A stretch of DNA of 32,775 bases. It comes from Acidobacteriota bacterium. GTDB lineage: Bacteria > Acidobacteriota > Vicinamibacteria > Fen-336. This document shows positions 17,142-24,420 of the stretch, in pieces. Made by a program: the position numbers and the translations under genes. Under the pieces are notes generated by a model. The model was not told the origin of the DNA. It did not search any database and saw only the letters and a list, made by a program, of their open reading frames with translations. The DNA lies in contig JAJDNV010000119.1 in NCBI GenBank assembly GCA_022340545.1, forward strand, positions 1 to 32,775, written 5' to 3'. Within the stretch, counting starts at the first letter, position 1, and every line of letters begins with the position of its first letter.

Positions 17142-18632
17142 ATGAAGCGACTCTTCCTGGGCGTCGACGTCTCCACCACCGGGGCCAAGGCCCTTCTGAT
17201 CGACGAAGCGGGAAAGGTGGTGGCCACGGCCACCACTCCCCTCACGCTCCAGACGCCGAAGCCCCTCTGGTCCGAGCAGGACCCGCAGGAGTGGTGGTCG
17301 GGGACCGCCGCCTCGATCCGCAAGGCCCTGAGCGACGCGGGGGCGAACGGAGAGGACGTCGCGGCCGTCGGCCTCACCGGCCAGATGCACGGCCTGGTGC
17401 TCCTGGACGGCGATCGCAACGTCCTGCGGCCCGCCATCCTCTGGAACGACCAGCGCACCGGCGCGGAGTGCGAGGAGATCGAGCGCCGGGTCGGCCGGTC
17501 CGAGCTGATCCGCGAGGTCGGCAACGTCGCCCTCACCGGTTTCACCGCTCCGAAGATCCTCTGGGTCCGGAACAACGAGCCCGACGTCTACACGAAGGCG
17601 AAGCTCGTCCTCCTGCCCAAGGACTACGTCCGTCTCCGCCTCACCGGGGAGGCGGCCATGGACCGGGCGGGCGGCTCGGGGACGATCCTCTTCGAGCTCA
17701 AGGCCCGCAACTGGTCGAAGGCGGTCCTGGACAAGCTCGACATTCCCGCCGAATGGCTTCCCCCCACCTTCGAAGGCCCGGAGGTCACCGGGAAGATCAC
17801 GGCCGAGGCAGCGGCCGAGACCGGCCTCTCCGAGGGGACACCGGTGATGGCCGGGGGCGGCGACCAGGCCGCCGGAGCGGTGGGGACCGGAGCCGTCCGC
17901 CCCGGGGTCGTCTCACTGACCCTGGGCACCTCCGGGGTCATCTTCGCCACCACCGACGCACCGCTCGTCGAGCCCGAGGGACGACTCCACGCCTTCTGCC
18001 ACGCCGTTCCCGGCAAGTGGCACTTCATGGGTGTCACCCTCTCGGCCGCCGGCAGCCTGCAGTGGTACCACGACGCCCTCACTCCCAACGAGGGCTTCGA
18101 CGCGATCGTCACGGAAGCCGAAGGAGCCCCCGCGGGTAGCGAGGGCCTGCTCTTCCTCCCCTACCTCTCCGGTGAGCGAACTCCCTACCCCGACCCCCAT
18201 GCCCGGGGCAGCTTCGTGGGCCTGACCGTGCGCCACGGTCGTGCGCACATGACGCGGTCCGTCCTCGAGGGCGTCGCCTTCTCGATGAAGGACTGCTTCG
18301 GCCTGCTCCAAGGCGCCGGCCTGGGGACGGTGAGCGAGGTCCGGATCGCCGGCGGCGGAGCCAAGGGCGCGCTCTGGAGGAAGATCGTGGCCAGCGTCCT
18401 GGGGCTCCCCATGGTCACGGTCACGAGCACCGAGGGGGCCGCCTACGGCGCCGCGCTCCTGGGGGGCGTCGGGGCCGGCGCCTGGCCGAGCGTGGAGGCG
18501 GCGTGCGACGCCACGATTGCGGTCACCGGCCGCGACGAGCCCGTCGCCGAGTGGGTGAAGGCCTATGACGACCTCTACCCGCGTTACCGGGAGCTGTATC
18601 CCGCCCTCAAGCCGACCTTTGATTCACTCTGA
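17142..18632 (+). CDS. xylB: Xylulokinase
   Basis: FGGY-family kinase phosphorylating D-xylulose to xylulose 5-phosphate, 496 residues as is usual for XylB. The phosphate-binding start LGVDVSTTGAKALLID contains Asp9; the xylulokinase-typical GQMHGLV is at 80-86, LWNDQRT near 100, and the catalytic base Asp241 in GGGDQAAGAVG. The second ATPase half has LGTSGVIFA, a conserved GERTPYPDPHARG, and the adenosine motif AGGGAKGALWRKI. The ATG follows CCGGAGGAC. It sits directly downstream of xylose isomerase. Its TGA stop lies inside the left arm of a 14-bp hairpin, likely the transcript end. Confidence 0.96.
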   Translation: MKRLFLGVDVSTTGAKALLIDEAGKVVATATTPLTLQTPKPLWSEQDPQEWWSGTAASIRKALSDAGANGEDVAAVGLTGQMHGLVLLDGDRNVLRPAILWNDQRTGAECEEIERRVGRSELIREVGNVALTGFTAPKILWVRNNEPDVYTKAKLVLLPKDYVRLRLTGEAAMDRAGGSGTILFELKARNWSKAVLDKLDIPAEWLPPTFEGPEVTGKITAEAAAETGLSEGTPVMAGGGDQAAGAVGTGAVRPGVVSLTLGTSGVIFATTDAPLVEPEGRLHAFCHAVPGKWHFMGVTLSAAGSLQWYHDALTPNEGFDAIVTEAEGAPAGSEGLLFLPYLSGERTPYPDPHARGSFVGLTVRHGRAHMTRSVLEGVAFSMKDCFGLLQGAGLGTVSEVRIAGGGAKGALWRKIVASVLGLPMVTVTSTEGAAYGAALLGGVGAGAWPSVEAACDATIAVTGRDEPVAEWVKAYDDLYPRYRELYPALKPTFDSL

Positions 18633-18660
18633 GAGCACCGAAGGGGCGGTGCGCTCAGAG
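18627..18660. terminator. Hairpin at end of xylB
   Basis: CTCTGAGAGCACCG (18627-18640) pairs with CGGTGCGCTCAGAG (18647-18660) in 13 of 14 positions around a six-base AAGGGG loop; the xylB stop is inside the left arm. The stem is strong but is followed by TCGTCTGTG rather than a clean T-tract. Likely a transcript-end or stabilising hairpin; it shares its core with the next hairpin. Confidence 0.55.
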
Positions 18661-18740
18661 TCGTCTGTGGGGCACGACGGAAATGTCCTCGACAGAAAGA
18701 GTCGGGTTCATCCAGTGCAGTCCAGGGTTGCGAACGGACT

Positions 18741-18792
18741 ATCCTGAGAGCAACGTCCAGAGACGGTGCTCTCAGGATGTGTGCTCTCAGGA
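18741..18792. repeat. Large inverted repeat plus third core copy
   Basis: ATCCTGAGAGCAACGTC (18741-18757) pairs with GACGGTGCTCTCAGGAT (18762-18778) in 16 of 17 positions around a CAGA loop. A further half copy, GTGCTCTCAGGA, follows at 18781-18792 and runs into the stop codon of the minus-strand lipoprotein gene. The same CTGAGAGCACCG core builds the hairpin at 18627-18660. It may serve as a bidirectional terminator for the convergent xylB and lipoprotein genes, or be a REP-like element. Confidence 0.6.
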
Positions 18793-19164
18793 CGGTTGGT
18801 AATCAAACACCCACTTCTGAAGGGTCGTGTTGAAGGTGTAGTCGAACGTCTTCTCGAACTCGTCGACCTGCACCTCGCCGCCCGTGTCATTCGTCTCGGC
18901 CCGGATCCGGAACCGGATGGTGCCCCGCGTGGGCCCGTCGGTGCCCTCTGGTGGCTCCACCACGTCAACGGACTCGATCGTCCAGGTCGTGCTGACCCCG
19001 ATGGAGGTGTCCTGGTTCTCGTTCTCTGCCTGGAGCGCCTCGGCCTCTTGCTGAAGCTGGGCGACAAGGGAGTCGCGAGGTGGGGCCTTCGGCTCGCTCG
19101 AGCAGCCGACGAGGGCGACCGCAAACGTGACGCCGATGGCGGCGCCGAGAATCCTGGCCTTCAT
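18787..19164 (-). CDS. Small lipoprotein of unknown function
   Basis: Exported lipoprotein of 125 residues: basic start, hydrophobic core, and lipobox LVGC with Cys21. A short heptad-like stretch rich in Gln, Glu and Leu (residues 35-50, LVAQLQQEAEALQAENENQ) suggests a small coiled coil. It leads to a beta-rich domain with TTWTIESVDVV, TRGTIRFRIRAET, and an ending WVFDYQPS. I do not recognise the family. The ATG at 19164 follows GGAGG. It lies 52 bases after the response regulator on the same strand, so it may be cotranscribed with the two-component genes or be one of their targets; this is inference. Confidence 0.78.
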   Translation of the reverse strand: MKARILGAAIGVTFAVALVGCSSEPKAPPRDSLVAQLQQEAEALQAENENQDTSIGVSTTWTIESVDVVEPPEGTDGPTRGTIRFRIRAETNDTGGEVQVDEFEKTFDYTFNTTLQKWVFDYQPS

Positions 19165-19215
19165 CCAAACCTCCGGTTCCGCGTCTAGCGCTGGCGCATC
19201 CCGCCGCGACCAAGA

Positions 19216-20616
19216 CTACTCCTCGATGGTCCCGGCGTCGAGGTCGTGCTTCCTCATGTAGTAGCTGAGGTTGCGCGGGTCGATCCCCAGCAGCCGCGCC
19301 GCCTCCTTGCGCACCCCGCCCGCCCGGCGGTGGGCCTCCTTCAGTAGCTCGCTCTCCAGCTTGTTGAGGGCCTCCCGCAGGTTGAGCTCCCGCTCGGCCA
19401 TCGGCGCCCCCTCGGCGGGGAGCGCGGCCAGACCCGCCGACGCCGCAAGGTCGAGGTCGTCGAGGCCGTGGGCGGGGTCCAGGATCATCGCGCGCTCGAT
19501 GACATTGCCGAGCTCCCGCACGTTACCCGGCCAGCGATACGCGACGAGCCGGTCGAGCGTCGCCGGGGCCAGCTCCGGTGCTGCCCGGCCGAGCCTCCCG
19601 GCCACGCGGTCGGCGAAGTGACGGGCCAGGAGAGGGATGTCGTCGCGCCGCTCGCGCAGCGGCGGGACCTCGATGCGCACCACGTTGAGCAGGTAGAACA
19701 GGTCGGCGCGAAACCGTCCGTCCTTCACCTCGGCCTCGATGTCGCTGTTGGTCGAGGCCACCACCCTCACGTCTACCCGCGTCGCCTGTGCGTCTCCGAG
19801 CCGCTCGAACTCACCGTCCTGGATGACGTGGAGCAGCTTGGCCTGACCCGCCGCCGGCATCGCTGCGACCTCGTCGAGCAGCAGCGTGCCCCGGTCGGCG
19901 AGGTGGAATCGCCCCTCGCGGTCCTCGGTGGCGCCGGGGAAGGACCCGTGCCGGTGCCCGAAGAACTCGCTCTCCCACATCTCGAGGGGGACGGCCGCGC
20001 AGTTGACCTTGACGAAAGGCCCCGTGGCTCGTCCCGAGAGGGCGTGGAGCCGCCGTGCGAGCAGCTCCTTCCCGGTTCCCGACTCCCCGGTCAGCAGGAC
20101 GCCCGAGTCGGTGGGCGCCGCCGCCTCGATCATCGCTTCGACCCGCCTCCACGCCCCGCTCTCCCCGAGGGCCTTCTCGGTCTCGTCCTCAACCGTGCTG
20201 CGCAGGTAGCGGACCTCACGACGGAGGGCACGGCCCTCGAGCGCACGCTCGAGGGCCACCTCCAGCGCCTCGGGCTCCGCCGGCTTGAGGATGTAGTCGC
20301 TGGCCCCGGCCTTGAGGCACGCGACCGCGGACGCGACGTTGCCGTGGCCGGTCAGGATCACCACCGGGACGTCGGGAGCCGAGGTCTGCATCCGCCGGAC
20401 GAGCTCCAGCCCATCCGCCCCGGGCATCCGCAGGTCGGAGAGCACGACGTCCACTGGAGCCTGTCCGAGGTGATCGAGCGCCTCCGCCGCCGAGCCGGCC
20501 GGACTCGCCTCGAAGCGGCGCGCGCGCAGGATCTCCACCAGCGAGTCGCGGACGTAGGCCTCGTCCTCCACGACGAGGACCCGCCCGCGGTGCTTCGTGG
20601 TCGTGCGATCGTTCAT
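19216..20616 (-). CDS. NtrC-family response regulator with altered GAFTGA loop
   Basis: Three-domain regulator of 466 residues. The receiver domain (11-125) has acidic pocket Glu17/Asp18, phospho-acceptor Asp61 in SDLRMPG, and Lys111 in LKPAEP. The AAA+ sigma-54-activator domain (about 145-380) has Walker A GESGTGKE (177-184), Walker B LLLDEV, FRADLFYLLNVV, and YRWPGNVREL. The Fis-type HTH is at about 430-457 (VRKEAARLLGIDPRNLSYYMRKH). The sigma-54-contact loop, normally GAFTGA, reads GSFPGA at 224-229, losing the key Thr. Start ATG at 20616 with GAAGGAG upstream, four bases after the histidine kinase stop. It is the partner of that kinase. Whether it still works with sigma-54 is uncertain. 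Confidence 0.93.
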   Translation of the reverse strand: MNDRTTTKHRGRVLVVEDEAYVRDSLVEILRARRFEASPAGSAAEALDHLGQAPVDVVLSDLRMPGADGLELVRRMQTSAPDVPVVILTGHGNVASAVACLKAGASDYILKPAEPEALEVALERALEGRALRREVRYLRSTVEDETEKALGESGAWRRVEAMIEAAAPTDSGVLLTGESGTGKELLARRLHALSGRATGPFVKVNCAAVPLEMWESEFFGHRHGSFPGATEDREGRFHLADRGTLLLDEVAAMPAAGQAKLLHVIQDGEFERLGDAQATRVDVRVVASTNSDIEAEVKDGRFRADLFYLLNVVRIEVPPLRERRDDIPLLARHFADRVAGRLGRAAPELAPATLDRLVAYRWPGNVRELGNVIERAMILDPAHGLDDLDLAASAGLAALPAEGAPMAERELNLREALNKLESELLKEAHRRAGGVRKEAARLLGIDPRNLSYYMRKHDLDAGTIEE

Positions 20617-20620
20617 CGGT

Positions 20621-22276
20621 TCACTCCTTCGCCGGGTCGTCGTCGACGGGTGCCGAGCCCGCGGGCTCGGCCTCGGACAGAGCCGGCAACGTCATCCGGA
20701 ACGAGGACCCACCGCCCTCACGGGTCTGGACGCTGAGCTCGCCGTCGTGCTGCCTGACGATCGCGTGGCAGATCGACAGACCCAGCCCCGTCGATTCCCT
20801 CGTCGAGAAGAACGGCTCGAAGACCCGCGTCTGGTCTGCCGCCGAGACACCGGGGCCACGATCGGAGAACTCGACGACCGCTTGCTCTCCTTCTCGTCGC
20901 GAGGCGACACGCACCTCGCCCTTCTCGGGCTGGACCTCGCAAGCGTTCAGGATCAGGTTGACGGCGACCTGACCCAGCATCACCGGGCTGCCGCGCACGC
21001 GGAGGGGGCCCGGGGCGAGGTCGAGGACGAAGTGGATGTGCCCGAACTCGCGCCGCGACTCGACGAAGTGCTCGGTCTCGCGCAGGACCTCGTTGAGGTC
21101 CACTGGTGTCTTCGGGGCCTTCGCCGGGTCGGCGTGGGCGAGAACCTGGCGCACGATTCCCGCGGCCCGGTCCAGCCCCTGCCGAACGGAGGCCACATGG
21201 CTCTGGGCCCCTTCGGCGTCGCCGCGGTCCAGGGCTTCGCGGGCCAAGGTCAGATAGTTCGACATGCCCTCGAGCGGGTTGTTGATCTCGTGAGCGATCC
21301 CCGCGGCGAGCCGCCCCACGGTCGTGAGTCGCTCGGCGTGGAAGAGCTGCCGCTCGAGCTCGCGGACGTGGGCCTCCTCCGCGGCACGGGCCTCCAGCCG
21401 GGCCCGGCGCCGGGCCTGCTGCACCGCAAAGCCTCCGAGCAGCAGGGCGAGGGCCATCACCCCGGCGTTGAGGGCGAAGGTCGTGCGATAGCGGGCCCAC
21501 ACCGGCTCGGCCAAACCCACGACCGTGCCTTCCGGCTGCTCGCAAGCCAGGACGAGGGGCCCCGGGAGCGACCAGCCCTCGGCCCGCACCGGCGCCTCCG
21601 CCTCCACCTGCCTCTCCTCCCCCGGCTCGGATTGACGCCGCAGGGCCCGGCTCCGGGCGAGAACCGCCCCGCTCGCGTCGCTCAGGACGCAGGAGCGGGG
21701 CGTCTCGGGGCTCCCGGCCGTGTCCTCGAGCAGCACACTCGGCTCGACCTCGGTCTCGATGATCACTCCCCCCGCGAGCCCGGTCTCCTGCCCGTGGGGC
21801 AGCACCGCGGTGAGGCGTGGGCGCCGGGGGTCGACCGCCGCCCCCTCCTCGCCGGTCGGGCGGGCCGAGACCCACAGGATGGGCACGCCCCCGCGGCGTC
21901 CCAGATGCACGAGCAGGCGTCCATCCGCCGAGCGGACGACGATACGCACGACCTCCGAGTGGCTGCGCAGGAAGAGCAGGAGCGCACTCTCGGCGCCTTG
22001 CCGGACGAGGCTGGCCTCTTCCGGGCGGTGCCGCGCCTCGTCGAGGCGCGCGATCGTGGGCGACCCCCCGAGGAACGCGAGGTCCGCCCGTACCCCGGAA
22101 AGCCGGCCCTCGAGCCCGGTGGCGCGCGATGCAACTTCGACTTCGAAGGCCCGTCGGGCCTCGCCGATGGCCGTCTGTCGGGCCATCGCGATGCCCCAGA
22201 GGCCGGCGAGGTTGACGGCAGCGACCGCGGCGATCGCGATGCCGGTCAGCCAGCCGGGGGCGCGAAACGGCTTCAT
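20621..22276 (-). CDS. Membrane sensor histidine kinase
   Basis: Sensor kinase of about 551 residues. Membrane segment 1 spans residues 8-31, an extracytoplasmic sensor of about 230 residues (double-Cache-like in size, including VRIVVRSADGRLLVHLG and a second SDASGAVLARS strand pair), and membrane segment 2 spans 265-286. A basic coiled linker leads to the dimerisation/phosphotransfer helix with His329 in AAGIAHEINNPLEGM, then a GHKL ATPase with NLILNACEVQP (N box), SDRGPGVS (G1), and FFSTRESTGLGLSICH (F and G2). HEINNPLEG is typical of NtrB-like kinases paired with NtrC-type regulators, matching the next gene. I choose ATG at 22276, which starts the first membrane segment; the open frame to 22474 overlaps the upstream gene. 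Confidence 0.92.
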   Translation of the reverse strand: MKPFRAPGWLTGIAIAAVAAVNLAGLWGIAMARQTAIGEARRAFEVEVASRATGLEGRLSGVRADLAFLGGSPTIARLDEARHRPEEASLVRQGAESALLLFLRSHSEVVRIVVRSADGRLLVHLGRRGGVPILWVSARPTGEEGAAVDPRRPRLTAVLPHGQETGLAGGVIIETEVEPSVLLEDTAGSPETPRSCVLSDASGAVLARSRALRRQSEPGEERQVEAEAPVRAEGWSLPGPLVLACEQPEGTVVGLAEPVWARYRTTFALNAGVMALALLLGGFAVQQARRRARLEARAAEEAHVRELERQLFHAERLTTVGRLAAGIAHEINNPLEGMSNYLTLAREALDRGDAEGAQSHVASVRQGLDRAAGIVRQVLAHADPAKAPKTPVDLNEVLRETEHFVESRREFGHIHFVLDLAPGPLRVRGSPVMLGQVAVNLILNACEVQPEKGEVRVASRREGEQAVVEFSDRGPGVSAADQTRVFEPFFSTRESTGLGLSICHAIVRQHDGELSVQTREGGGSSFRMTLPALSEAEPAGSAPVDDDPAKE

Positions 22277-22283
22277 GGACGCT

Positions 22284-23210
22284 TCAGTTGAACGGGCAGC
22301 GGCCGAAGCGGTCCTCGCAGATGCCGCTGTTGCAGGAGAGAAGAGCTTCGCAGGGAATCGTCGGGAAGTCACAGTTCCCCCCGATGGGGATCCCGGTCTC
22401 GGTCTCTCCGCAGTCCTGCCCAGAAACCACGTTTCCCTCGCAGAAGCAGGGCTCGCCAGGAGCGCCGACGACACACCATCTCGGCGAGCAGGTGATCGTG
22501 CCCTCCTCGGCGCCGCCCTGTCCGAGCTTGTTCACGCCGTAGAGCGCCGCCCCGCCGACCGCGGTCGCACCCAGGACCGCACCCAGGTGCTTGAGATACT
22601 GCCCCGCGCTGGTCGTCTCTTCTGCGGTGACGGCCGTCCCTTCAACGACCGCGGCCTCGTCTTCGTCGGTGGCCCTCACCTTCCTGAGCCAGACCTCCCC
22701 GCTCAGACGCGAGCGCGGCCTTGTCCCGTCGGCGAAGGCGAAGCCGTCGGCCAGCGGCTCGTCCGCCGCCCCCTGCTGCCACGCCATCATCCCGTGCAGC
22801 GCACGACCCTGCTCCACCAGCGAGAGGTCCCAGTGGTGCCCGCCAGAGTCGGTGATGGAAACGGTGCCCTGGGCGAGGACGACCTCGGTCACGAGGTGGC
22901 GCTTGCGGACGGGTGGACATCCGGAACCCTCGGCCGGTGGAATGTCCATGGCCACCGAGCCCTGGAGGCCACCTTCCCCGGGGGAGAGCTCGACGCGCAC
23001 CGTGGCTTCGTCTTCGGACCCCTCGTAGCGACAAGGATGTCCCGGCCAGTCGTTGGTGAGTCTAGCCCATCCCGCCCATTCGCCGGCGAGCCCGGCTCCG
23101 CCGGACACTGTGAGCGGCGCCTCCGACGGGGCCTGCGGCGCGGCCACGAGAGGCACGGCCGGGAGAAGGGCTATGACGAGGAAGCCGGGACGTCGCACGC
23201 AGGGTCTCAT
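22284..23210 (-). CDS. Secreted/membrane protein with ten-cysteine C-terminal tail
   Basis: Protein of 308 residues that I cannot assign to a family. Residues 9-24 form a signal peptide core. The first domain (about 35-180) is beta-rich with GEWAGWARLTND, LQGSVAMDI and LHGMMAWQQGAAD, resembling small secreted beta-sandwich proteins. An Ala/Gly-rich hydrophobic segment at 207-225 (LKHLGAVLGATAVGGAALYG) could be a weak membrane anchor. The tail (241-305) has ten cysteines at 241, 246, 255, 257, 267, 280, 287, 293, 298 and 305, suggesting a disulfide-knotted extracytoplasmic module. It ends seven bases before the histidine kinase start on the same strand, so it may be a partner or signal input for that sensor; this is inference. 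The ribosome site is weak. Confidence 0.76.
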   Translation of the reverse strand: MRPCVRRPGFLVIALLPAVPLVAAPQAPSEAPLTVSGGAGLAGEWAGWARLTNDWPGHPCRYEGSEDEATVRVELSPGEGGLQGSVAMDIPPAEGSGCPPVRKRHLVTEVVLAQGTVSITDSGGHHWDLSLVEQGRALHGMMAWQQGAADEPLADGFAFADGTRPRSRLSGEVWLRKVRATDEDEAAVVEGTAVTAEETTSAGQYLKHLGAVLGATAVGGAALYGVNKLGQGGAEEGTITCSPRWCVVGAPGEPCFCEGNVVSGQDCGETETGIPIGGNCDFPTIPCEALLSCNSGICEDRFGRCPFN

Positions 23211-23235
23211 CGTGGAGCGATCGAGGCGGATGCTA

Positions 23236-24231
23236 TCACGTCAGTCGGTCCTTCGCCTCGTCGATGCGGGCGTTGTTCTCCTCGTACGAAAGGGACCCCG
23301 TGCGACCCTCCGGCGGGTAGACGTGGCGTCGATACGAAGGGTAGGCCTCGGTTCGCAGGTGCGCCAGCATGTGGTGACCCCGCCGCGTCTGCCGCTCGTG
23401 CCGGAGCGCGGTGACGTCGACCGGAGCAACGACGATCCGTTCGCCCGGCCCCGCAGAGGCCTGGGCCAGGATCCGCCCGTCGAAATCCACGACCATGCTC
23501 CCGCCCGGCCACGAGTAGGGCGGGTAGCGCCGCAGGGCCGCACCCTGGTTGGCGGCCACGACGTAGGCGAGGTTCTCCAGCGCACGGCAACGATTCACGA
23601 CCGTCCACCAGTCCATGGGCTCGGTGGCCCCCCAGGGGTCCATGTACGCGGAGACCCGCACCAGGATCTCTGCCCCGTTCATCGCCAGCTCACGAAGGGC
23701 CTCGGGGAAGATCCAGTCGTAGCAGATGGCACACCCGATGCGGCCGATCGGCGTGTCCGCCACTGGAAAGAGCGGCTCGTCGTATCCCGGTACGTCGTGC
23801 GGGCTCGAGTGCACCTCGTACGGGATCCAGGGGTTCACCTTCCGGTACTTGTAGAGGATGCCCTCGGGGCCGACGAGGCAGGTCGTGTTGAACACGACGT
23901 CGGGCCACCTGGGGTCCGACTCGATCATCGTTCCGGTCTGGATGTAGACTCCGTGCTCCTTCGCCTTGGCGTGCAACCGGTCGGTGTGCTCGTTCGGGAC
24001 GGGAACGGCGAGCCTCTCGCGGAGCTCGGCGAGCGTCGGGTAGACGGGAGCGGCGTGGGCAAACTCCGGGAAGACCACGAGCCGCACCGGCAGGAAGGGG
24101 GCGGCTCCGGCCATCGCCGAGTCGACCATCGAGAGCATTCGGTCGGTGTTGGCCGTCATCTCCGACCGGCCGAGGGGATTCGACAGGTCGGTCTGGCACG
24201 CGGCGGCGGAATAGCGGATCAGCTCTGTCAT
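23236..24231 (-). CDS. Nitrilase-superfamily carbon-nitrogen hydrolase
   Basis: Cytosolic amidase/nitrilase-fold enzyme, 331 residues, with the Glu-Lys-Cys triad visible: Glu56 in VVFPEFAHA, Lys131 in YKYRKVNPW, and Cys170 in GCAICYDWIFPE. The RAxENxxYVVAANQG segment (RALENLAYVVAANQG) and GGSMVVDFDGRILAQ are standard for the family. CYDWIFPE and the long C-terminal extension (after residue 290, YPSYRRHVYPP) suggest an aliphatic amidase or N-carbamoyl-type hydrolase rather than a true nitrilase; the substrate is not determined. Start ATG at 24231. An 11-bp inverted repeat lies 24-60 bases upstream and could be its operator. It is 25 bases upstream of the Cys-rich protein gene on the same strand. 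Confidence 0.92.
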   Translation of the reverse strand: MTELIRYSAAACQTDLSNPLGRSEMTANTDRMLSMVDSAMAGAAPFLPVRLVVFPEFAHAAPVYPTLAELRERLAVPVPNEHTDRLHAKAKEHGVYIQTGTMIESDPRWPDVVFNTTCLVGPEGILYKYRKVNPWIPYEVHSSPHDVPGYDEPLFPVADTPIGRIGCAICYDWIFPEALRELAMNGAEILVRVSAYMDPWGATEPMDWWTVVNRCRALENLAYVVAANQGAALRRYPPYSWPGGSMVVDFDGRILAQASAGPGERIVVAPVDVTALRHERQTRRGHHMLAHLRTEAYPSYRRHVYPPEGRTGSLSYEENNARIDEAKDRLT

Positions 24232-24254
24232 TCATTGACCCCCCACCCCAAACC

Positions 24255-24291
24255 ACTTCGGGAACCCAGGCTTGAGCGACGTTCCCGAAGT
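24255..24291 (-). promoter_or_regulatory. Perfect inverted repeat upstream of nitrilase gene
   Basis: ACTTCGGGAAC (24255-24265) and GTTCCCGAAGT (24281-24291) are perfect 11-bp inverted copies separated by 15 bases. They sit 24-60 bases before the nitrilase start, where an operator or a 5'-leader hairpin could act. Arm spacing (about 26 bases centre to centre) is compatible with dimer binding across two to three helical turns. The role is inferred from position only. Confidence 0.35.
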
Positions 24292-24394
24292 ATTCCGTTC
24301 TGTCGTCGCGAGGTATTCCAGGCTGCTGAGCGCGAGAAATCGTCCACGAAGACCTCCACATTTTGGAGAGAAACGAACGACAAAGGGACTATCC

Positions 24395-24411
24395 CTCCCC
24401 AAGTAGGGGAG
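24395..24411 (-). terminator. CTCCCC/GGGGAG hairpin after CRTAC1 gene
   Basis: CTCCCC and GGGGAG form a perfect 6-bp stem around AAGTA, ten bases beyond the stop of the minus-strand CRTAC1 gene. No T-tract follows directly on the minus strand (ATAGTCCCTTTG). The same stem type recurs at 27385-27406, so this may be a dispersed palindrome rather than a dedicated terminator. Confidence 0.4.
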
Positions 24412-24420
24412 CGGGACGAC

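Noticed and set aside
20597-22291. 564-codon plus-strand open frame over the histidine kinase
   Set aside because: Antisense shadow of the kinase; no domain features, and the kinase motifs on the minus strand are unambiguous.
24232-24420. Possible small gene or RNA between nitrilase and CRTAC1 genes
   Set aside because: Short frames lack motifs and no tRNA-like or riboswitch-like fold was recognised; only the inverted repeat and hairpin are supported.
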